A DNA stretch of 64,000 nt. It comes from Siphonodentalium dalli (lineage: Eukaryota; Mollusca; Scaphopoda; Gadilida; Siphonodentaliidae). The notes beneath the pieces are model-generated. The model did not search any database, was not told where the DNA came from, and saw only the letters and a program-made list of their open reading frames with translations. Below, one piece after another: positions 57,524-64,000 of the stretch. Every line of letters starts with the position of its first letter. Within the stretch, counting starts at the first letter, position 1. Location of the stretch: the NCBI GenBank assembly GCA_032622095.1, contig CP136061.1, positions 58,667,301 to 58,731,300 of the forward strand, written 5' to 3'. The position numbers and the translations under genes are program-made.

Positions 57524-57721
57524 CGTTGAACACACAGCTTTGTGAGCATTTATCCTATCAATATTAAGATTCGAGTGTGGTCGATTACATTGTTTAATCC
57601 AGCGTAAACACTTGTCTTTAGTACGTCCTGGTTTTGGAAACCGAACTAAAAACACTCCGGGATATTTGTATAAATATCGTTCGTCAACCGGACATGTTCC
57701 CCATGCACATTTCAACACCAT
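57524..57721 (-). CDS. THAP gene exon 1 (start codon and first THAP finger)
   Basis: Starts with ATG in a CTACAATGG context. The 66 codons read MVLKCAWGTC (Cys5, Cys10), then VRFPKPGRTKDKCLRWIKQCNR, carrying the THAP FP and Trp signatures, and end KAVCST with Cys64. The donor CAACG/GTGAGT is a near-ideal consensus. The missing last ligand, His67, is the first codon of exon 2, making C-x2-H with a 53-residue spacer, within the family range. The start Met close to the first Cys is usual for THAP proteins. Promoter-like sequence lies just upstream. Confidence 0.86.
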
Positions 57722-57779
57722 TGTAGCTTTTTAAGACATACAAGTATTTTGCTCTAGTGTTCGTAATTTAATACTATGG

Positions 57780-57890
57780 CATCTAGGCACCCGCTTGTGG
57801 TGCGATTCATATCACTAGGCAGGCGTACGTCGCTTCCGGGTTTAAGCTATCGGCTCATTGGCTATAATTGAAATTGGGGCGGTCCCTACG
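57780..57890 (-). promoter_or_regulatory. Putative core promoter of the THAP gene
   Basis: The 110 bp upstream of exon 1 is richer in G+C than its surroundings. It carries an ETS-type site (CCGGAAGC on the minus strand, 57,832-57,839), a CCAAT box (minus strand CCAAT at about 57,857-57,861) and a GC box (GGGGCGG at about 57,876-57,882). No TATA box is seen at a useful distance. This fits a TATA-less housekeeping promoter; the start site is not defined. Confidence 0.5.
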
Positions 57891-57943
57891 GATAGGTCCC
57901 TTGCCTCATCATGCTTGTAGGAATGCTGACCTGCAAAATAGTG

Positions 57944-59491
57944 AATGAAAGTGTCAATGACACTGTAGCTCAACTTGGAAAGGGAATAATTTAATGTATT
58001 ACAGTCACTGGAGCGATTAGGAATGTGGAAAGTTGAATGTCTAATACTAGACATGAAGAGAAAAGTAAAATCCAAGATGGCTGCTGACGGCCATATGACC
58101 CCAAAATGATTGTATCCCATCTACATGTCATCGTTAAGATCCATAACAAATTTCATCCGAATGACCCCAAAATGACCCGTTCCCATCTACATTCCAATTT
58201 CAACAGCCATGAAAAATTTCATGATGATCAGACTCGAGGTACGACCTGTAGTCCGTGCAAAAGGATTTAGTCATACAAAGAGTAAAATCCAAGATGGCTT
58301 CTGGTGGCCATGTTTTTTGGCCGAATGACCCCAAAATGACTCGTTCCCATCTACATGTCATTATTAACATTCATGACAAATTTTATGATGATCAGACTAA
58401 AAGTACGACCTGTAGCCCGTGCTAAATGATTTAGTCATACAAAGAGTAAAATCCAAGATGGCTGCTGGGGCCATGTTTTTCGGCCGAATGACCCCAAAAT
58501 GACTCGTTCCCATCTACATGTCATTGTTAACATCCATGACAAATTTTATGATGATCAGACTAAAGGTACGACCTGTAGCCTGTGCTAAAGAATTTAGTCA
58601 TACAAAGAGTAAAATCCAAGATGGCTGCTGGCGGCCATGTTTTTTGGCCGAATGACCCCAAAATTACTCGTTCCCATCTACATGTCAATATTAACATCCA
58701 TGACAAATTTAATGATGATCAGATGAACAGTACAACCTGTGGCATGTGCTAATGGATTAAATTTTGAAATCAAAGATGGCTGCTGGTGGCCATGTTTTTT
58801 GTCCGAATGACCCCAAAATGACTCGTTCCCATCTACATTCTAATTTCAACAGCCATGACAAATTTCATGATGATCAGACTAAAGGTACGACCTGTAGCCC
58901 GTGCTAAAGGATTTAGTCATACAAGGAGTAAAATCCAAGATGGCTGCTGGTGGCCATGTTTTTTGTCCGAATGACCCCAAAATGACTCGTTCCCATCTAC
59001 ATTCTAATTTCAACAGCCATGACAAATTTTATGATGATCTGACCAAAGGTACGACCTGTAGCCCATGTCAAAGGATTTAGTCATGCAAAGAGTAAAATCT
59101 AAGATGGCTGCAGGCGGCCATGTTTTTTGGCCAAATGACCCCAAAATTATTCGTTCCCATCTGCATGTCAATATTAACATCCATTACAAATTTCATGACA
59201 ATAAGACGAACAGTACGGCCTGTAGCCCGTGCTAATGGATTGAATTTTGAAATCCAAGATGGCCACTGGCGGCCATGTTTTTTTTCCGAATGACCCCTAA
59301 ATGACTCGTTCCCATCTACATGCCAATGTCAACATCCATGACAAATTTCATAATAATCGGACCAAAGGTACGAACTGTAGCCCGTGCTAAAGGAAATTGT
59401 TGACGCATCACGCACAGACACACGCACACACGGACGACGGATACTAAGCCATGGCAATAGCTCAAACTTTACAAAGTAAAGTTGAGCTAAT
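57944..59491 (+). mobile_element. Array element 3: complete, about nine 160-bp units
   Basis: Starts with 'GAATGAAAGTGTCAATGACA' and TGTAGCTCAACTT, ends 'GGAAATTGTTGACGCATC', an ACACGCACACACGG tract, 'GCCATGGCAATAGCTC' and AAAGTTGAGCTAA. Units are of the GTGCTAAAGG/CATACAAAG type, as in array 2. It begins about 220 bp upstream of the THAP start codon. Confidence 0.87.
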
Positions 59492-59560
59492 AACGAGAGG
59501 CCGATCACGATCGGCAGATGTTTAACCCATACCCGGGCGATAGCGATTAGCTATAACTGA
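59490..59560 (+). repeat. ACGAGAGGCCGATC-ended repeat, partial copy 3
   Basis: Begins exactly after array element 3 with ACGAGAGGCCGATCACGATC, then 'GGCAGATGTTTAACCCAT', and loses similarity after 'GGGCGATAGCG'. Confidence 0.78.
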
Positions 59561-60960
59561 TAATTTATCAAAGATATGAACACAGGTATCCATATATCAG
59601 CACCATCTTGAATTCAATAGCTCAAATAATTTGTCTTAAGAAGGGGTTAAAGTATTTGTGGTTGCGAAGGGGGGGGGGGGGGGTGTTCTAAATCTAATAA
59701 CTCTATCCTTATTCATCCAAGGACCTATCTATGTGAGATCCAAGGGTTTAGTTATTTCTGAGGATATGTTTATAAGTTGAAGCTCATTGGAAACAAAACT
59801 ACCAGCTATTCAAATCTCATTCACTTCTAAAGAGAAATTATAATTAGTTGACAAGCCAGACTGCATAGAACAACATGTGGGATTCCATCTCATATTTAAT
59901 TTGAACTTTAATGACCCCCCCCCCCCTCCCCATTCTTCCCAGTTGTTATTTGTTTATCAATCATGTCAAAAATGCATGTAGTTTATACAGTATAATTCAA
60001 AAATGTTATCTATATAATGTTATACAGCCATGTTATACAGCCATTATATGGTGCGGATGCTGGCCCCAATGATCCCTAAATCGAAAAGATTACCATAGTT
60101 AATATAAAGGAATGTAACACTGAATCAAATGGTTTCAAGACATAACAATATTTTACAAGTAGCTTGCAGACTAAAACACATAACCTTCACTGTTAATCTT
60201 TTAAGCACTCTGTGGTCCCCAAAATTCAGTCAACCATGACAATATGAACAGATGGGAAAATAAGGTTCCTGGCAATATTATCTGCCATATTGATTTTCAA
60301 AATAATGCATCAACTATAATCTGTAAGCATATTCAATTGGTGTCTTATTGAACGTTCATTAACTAATGAACCTGATTCAAAAAGAGGGTTCATTTAATAT
60401 GTTTCTGCATAATACAAACAATAATGAAGATTTATCTGCTTGTAACCTATTGCATATAACAATTTTATTGGCTATTAGCCATTATTTTAATGTAATATCA
60501 AAAGAATGTGTCTGAAGGGTTAATATATTTTTCAAAAATCAATTAATCAATTCCACAATCCATAGAAGTTAATAGTGTGAAGATAACCCAAGATAAGACA
60601 TATGAGGAAGAGCCCATGTGCATTAAAGCATAAATCTGTTGGAAACTTATTTTCTAAGCATATCAATGGAATATGCAGACAATTGTGTAGGTCATGTGTC
60701 AATTATCAGGCAGCCTGTAATGAAATTTCAAAATTAGATAAACAAGAGCCTGGTGTCATTTATCAAATTTGACAATTAACCAGCCATCAGTATAATATTG
60801 TTTGTTTATCTTGGTATCCATCTAACCACTTGGCCATAGCTAAATAGCAATTAATCATTTCATGAGCTGTTTATAATCTACATGGGCATACACCAGGGAA
60901 TGTTATCATTATATTTCCAATAGAGTTGTCCACCATTCGACCATATACCAGTGTATTTCA
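59561..60960. other. No gene recognised
   Basis: AT-rich sequence with homopolymer runs (13 G near 59,669, 10 C near 59,916). Open frames are short. No repeat family of this window is recognised apart from weak words. Confidence 0.5.
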
Positions 60961-61690
60961 TGGAACTACATTATAAGTCACTTGAATTATAAAGGGCCAT
61001 AACTCTGTTAAAATATATCGGATCAAACCCAAATTTGAACTTGATCTGTATTTTGGGGTGAGGACCACATGTAACAAATTTGGTGCAGATCAGATGAAAA
61101 ATGTTTTGAGTCATAGCAGCTTGCGTGAGTTCTAAGTAAACATTAAGAGTGAAAAGGGTTAATTAAATGATACCAAAAACCATACAGATGAAGACCGTGC
61201 TAAGAAAACCCTAGATAAGAAATATGAGGCAGATCAGAAGATATATGTTCAACTTATTACATTGGATAGCATGTGTGTGAAGGGTTAATTATTTTCTAAA
61301 CTGATCAACTAATCGATACCAAAAACTATACAGGTGAGGGGTGTGTCATCATAAACCTACATATCAAATATGAAAACAATCAGACAAAAAATACTTTGGT
61401 TATAGCATCGGATAGCTCATGACTATGTGCGGATGCAAAGTGTTAATAATTTCTAAACCGATCAACCGATCGATACCAAAAACTATACAGGTGAGGAGTG
61501 TGTCATCATAAACATGCACATAAAATTTGAACAAGATCCGATAAAAAATATTCGAGTAAATGAATCGGATAGCAAGTGTCTACGGACAGAGGGACAGACG
61601 GACGGACAGACAGACGGACAGACGGACGAACGACGGATGGTTGATCCGGACGTCGGCATTATGTGTACCATACATGGTATGGGTACACAT
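60961..61690 (+). repeat. Hairpin-tailed GAGTTATGG repeat with (GGAC)n tail
   Basis: 'GGGCCATAACTCTG', 'GATCAAACCCAAATTTGAA' and 'GATCAGATGAAAAATG' type words open it. Two near-duplicate units follow ('ACCAAAAACTATACAGGTGA' at 61,318 and 61,477). Then comes a GGACGGACAGACAGACGGAC tract, 'GTTGATCCGGACGTC' and the terminal hairpin 'TGTACCATACATGGTATGGG'. Confidence 0.82.
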
Positions 61691-62300
61691 AAAAATGATG
61701 TAACATTATTTGGTATGAAACAAGTTTCCCTGAAATGTCAGAAAGAAAAAAAATATACAATCAAAACAGAATCTATTTTAGTCAACTCCTGCACAGGATT
61801 ATTGTGAATTTGATGTACATGTATATATATTGTATTATTTATGTTTTCATGCCACAAAGGCTAATAAAGTTGTAAACTGTGAAATATTGTTCTAATTTTA
61901 TCTGATGGGTTGATAAGTATGACACATTCGCATTTCTGTCTCCTTCCGATAAACACACCTATGCACGAAAATGAGAGAAGTAAAATCAGCGATCGATCAC
62001 CGAGAATAGGTCGTAAATATGACATTTTGAATGCTTAAATATTATTTTAGAATATCTCAAATCCTGATATACATATTTTACATAAACTCAATTAAACATA
62101 CGGTACCTGTTATGAAATGCTTCGAACAAACTTTCGTATATTGCATTGGATTGAAGTCCTTTCTGTTTATTTTGGATAGCCACAATTTTAGTCACGCCTT
62201 TGTTGTGTTAAATCTTTGGTTTCATCGCCTTCACGTTCCATAACAGTGGGATTACTAAATAATCTACGCTTCGGTTCGTCTGTATTGTTTGCTCTCAACT
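61691..62300. other. No gene; an isolated AATAAA polyadenylation-like signal
   Basis: 'GGCTAATAAAGTTGTAAACTG' at about 61,859-61,879 resembles the 3' end of a processed transcript, but no coding sequence leads to it. The rest is unassigned. Confidence 0.4.
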
Positions 62301-62307
62301 AGTGATG

Positions 62308-62420
62308 CGGACCGGACCGCTTTGGACCGGTCCGGTCCGCTGTCCAGGGGTGGACCGCGGTCCGGTCCGGACCGGGTGTCACTAGACCGGACCGGTCCGG
62401 TACTCTCCGGTCGGGTCCAC
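62308..62420. repeat. GGACCGG-rich patch
   Basis: About 110 bp made of overlapping GGACCGG and CCGGTCC words with several short palindromes, starting 'TAGTGATGCGGACCGGACC'. The G+C content is far above the surroundings. It may be one end of a hAT-like element; no second end is present before 64,000. Confidence 0.65.
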
Positions 62421-63089
62421 TATTTTACTTCAGTTATAATAAACTATCGCGAATATTATTGCGTATTTGCCGTCATATCAATAATTTATTATTAGCAATG
62501 ATGTATTGACGCATTCAAGTGGTTAATATGTATTAAACATTTGATGCCACGAAAACAATGTATAGATGTACTTTGTACATGTCACTTTCCTTATAATGAA
62601 AGTGCCAGTGTGAGCGGCCGCTTGTTTCGTTCTAAATTGTTTTTAATAACTACTATCCTATACATTGGCCAACACTATATGTAGCACCCTATCAATGCGA
62701 CAAACATGCAACTGAATGAGTATGAAACTATTTGTCATAAACAGTGTAACATGGCATCAACTAATCAATTTGGATGGATATCGAATCGAGTATTCTATTG
62801 TTTTTCACAGTTATAATTATCGAAGAAACATGCAAACCACATTACATAGTACATACACAAGACACTTGAAGACAGTCACATTAATCCAATAGTAGTTGTA
62901 TGGATTTTTGTGAAATGATACAATCACATCAAGGATCTCCATAGTACATAAATTTGCGTTATACAGCTGCACGTTTTGACATTGCACCAGAGTAGTATTG
63001 TGGAAATGGGTTGCATGGTCACAATACCATCTAGTCCGATCTACTTGCGCGTGCACATTACAAACACGTGGTCAAATCGTGCATTATTG
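62421..63089. other. No gene recognised
   Basis: AT-rich sequence; a minus frame at 62,817-63,056 has no motif. Confidence 0.5.
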
Positions 63090-64000
63090 AGCAATTATGT
63101 AAAGTTTAAGACTCGTGGCACAATTTGAACATGACCATCACCGTGCCCTTTAGGCGATGTCTAAAACGGGACGTAATGCCATTGAGTGCACAAGGAAGTG
63201 GTGTCATTCGATCACTTGGGCTGTACGCTTAGCAACCATTGATAATTTGATACCGTTAAATACAAACTACATGTAGGTTCAATCTTCTGACCTGATGTAT
63301 CTCCAGTTTCACAATAGGGTATTGACTGCATAGAAAATGCCGTTTTTTTAGCGCGGAATTATACGACGCCATAAGCTATAATTGCATTATACTTTCAGTT
63401 CCGGGTAGTTGCTTAGAAACCGTTACCAGGGAGTGATCGTGTGGCAAAGTATACCGTTCTAACAAAAATACACAGTGGCCCATGGGAACATACCTGTAAA
63501 ATTTCAGACCTGTAGCACCATTTGAACATAACCATCAGCATGTGCATGCCAAGAATGTCTAAATTGGGGCATAATATAATTGGATTCACAGGGCAATGGT
63601 GTCATTCGAATATTTGAGGTATTTGCTTAGCAACCGTTGCTACCCTTAAATACAAGTTAGGATCAGACTTCTGGCCAGATATATCTCAAATTTCACAATA
63701 GGGTGTTGACTGCATCAAAAACGCCACTTTCTTGGGCTGAATTACGACCGTAAAAGCTATAATTGTATTTTACTTTCAATATCGGGTAGATGCCTAGCAA
63801 CCGTTACCAGGGAGTGACCACGTGGCAATGTAACCAGATCGTAAAATAATCAGTGGTCCATGGGGAACATACATCTAAAGTTTCAGAAATGTGACACCAC
63901 TTGAACATAAACAACACCATACATCTAAACACTGGCCACAATATAAAAAATACCACTGGAAGCCCAGGGTCAGGGTATCGATCGTTGTGGGGAGCCAGGG
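63090..64000 (+). repeat. Large tandem repeat, about 0.39-kb period, cut by the window edge
   Basis: 'ATTTGAACAT(G/A)ACCATCA' (63,123 and 63,522), 'GGTGTCATTCGA' (63,201 and 63,600), 'TTTCACAATAGGGT' (63,309 and 63,692) and 'CCGTTACCAGGGAGTGA' (63,420 and 63,803) recur in order. A third unit starts near 63,880. Copies differ by many substitutions, so it is not recent. Confidence 0.83.

Larger units (their letters stand above)
35537..57721 (-). other. Predicted five-exon gene for a double-THAP nuclear protein (gene span)
   Basis: Predicted coding join on the minus strand: 57,721-57,524, 52,879-52,728, 47,664-47,181, 45,912-45,740, 37,055-35,537. Total 2,526 bp, an exact multiple of three, giving 841 residues. 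Junction phases are 0, 2, 0 and 2, and every exon has GT-AG borders. Layout: THAP finger 1 (about 1-85, Cys5, Cys10, Cys64, His67), THAP finger 2 (about 150-235, Cys150 or 151, Cys155, Cys215, His218), a basic linker in exon 4, then a long Ser/Thr-rich tail with SUMO-type motifs, an acidic block and a short helical-looking C terminus. THAP domains are zinc-dependent DNA-binding modules related to P-element transposase. Splitting into two genes (exons 1-2 and 3-5) is the main alternative; the exon 3 and exon 5 acceptors were chosen partly for phase. Confidence 0.7.

Noticed and set aside
61859-61879. Polyadenylation signal of a gene
   Set aside because: AATAAA is present, but no coding exon or splice site leads to it on the plus strand.

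Overview
This is a eukaryotic, AT-rich, intron-bearing and extremely repeat-dense genomic window. The protein families (THAP and C2H2 zinc fingers, a SWIM/YqaJ pseudogene), the split genes and the mobile-element mix fit a marine invertebrate, most probably a mollusc. The mollusc call is an inference from family style and from the dispersed repeats built around a 'GGCCATAACTC' phrase with (GGAC)n tails; I could not search a database. I see no rRNA, tRNA or CRISPR array.

Only two genes and one broken gene are well supported. (1) On the + strand, 8,387-10,393 is the last exon of a nuclear protein with a single C2H2 finger, several SUMO-type motifs and an in-frame array of eight 42-residue repeats. 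(2) On the - strand, five separated exons between 57,721 and 35,537 have compatible splice phases and join into one predicted 841-residue protein with two THAP zinc fingers, a basic linker and a long Ser/Thr-rich acidic tail. The zinc-ligand set of the first THAP finger is completed across intron 1. (3) On the + strand, 55,189-56,053, inside intron 1 of the THAP gene, is a frameshifted SWIM plus YqaJ-nuclease relic.

Most of the rest is mobile DNA. 1-8.3 kb holds MITEs of several superfamilies (hAT-like with 8-bp target duplications, TA-flanked mariner-like, TTAA-flanked piggyBac-like), some nested. 10.5-16.6 kb has more of these, including an 813-bp hAT-like element and a short array of palindromic CACTTAAGTG sites. 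16.6-25 kb is old tandem-core repeats. 25,738-32,739 is a 7-kb foldback-like element with matching ends, about 40-bp tandem repeats running in opposite directions from a central hairpin, and a 1.5-kb insertion in only one arm. 32.7-35 kb carries a recurring GTCACTCCTGTTAC word on both strands. In the last intron of the THAP gene, a Harbinger-like MITE sits in a Mutator-like MITE which sits in a hAT-like element, each with its own target duplication.

47.96-51.2, 53.4-55.2 and 57.9-59.5 kb are copies of one element whose body is a tandem array of about 160-bp units between conserved 5' and 3' ends. The right end (59.5-64 kb) holds further repeats, a GGACCGG-rich patch and a roughly 0.4-kb tandem duplication. 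No regulatory link between the two genes is visible; both proteins look like DNA-binding nuclear factors.
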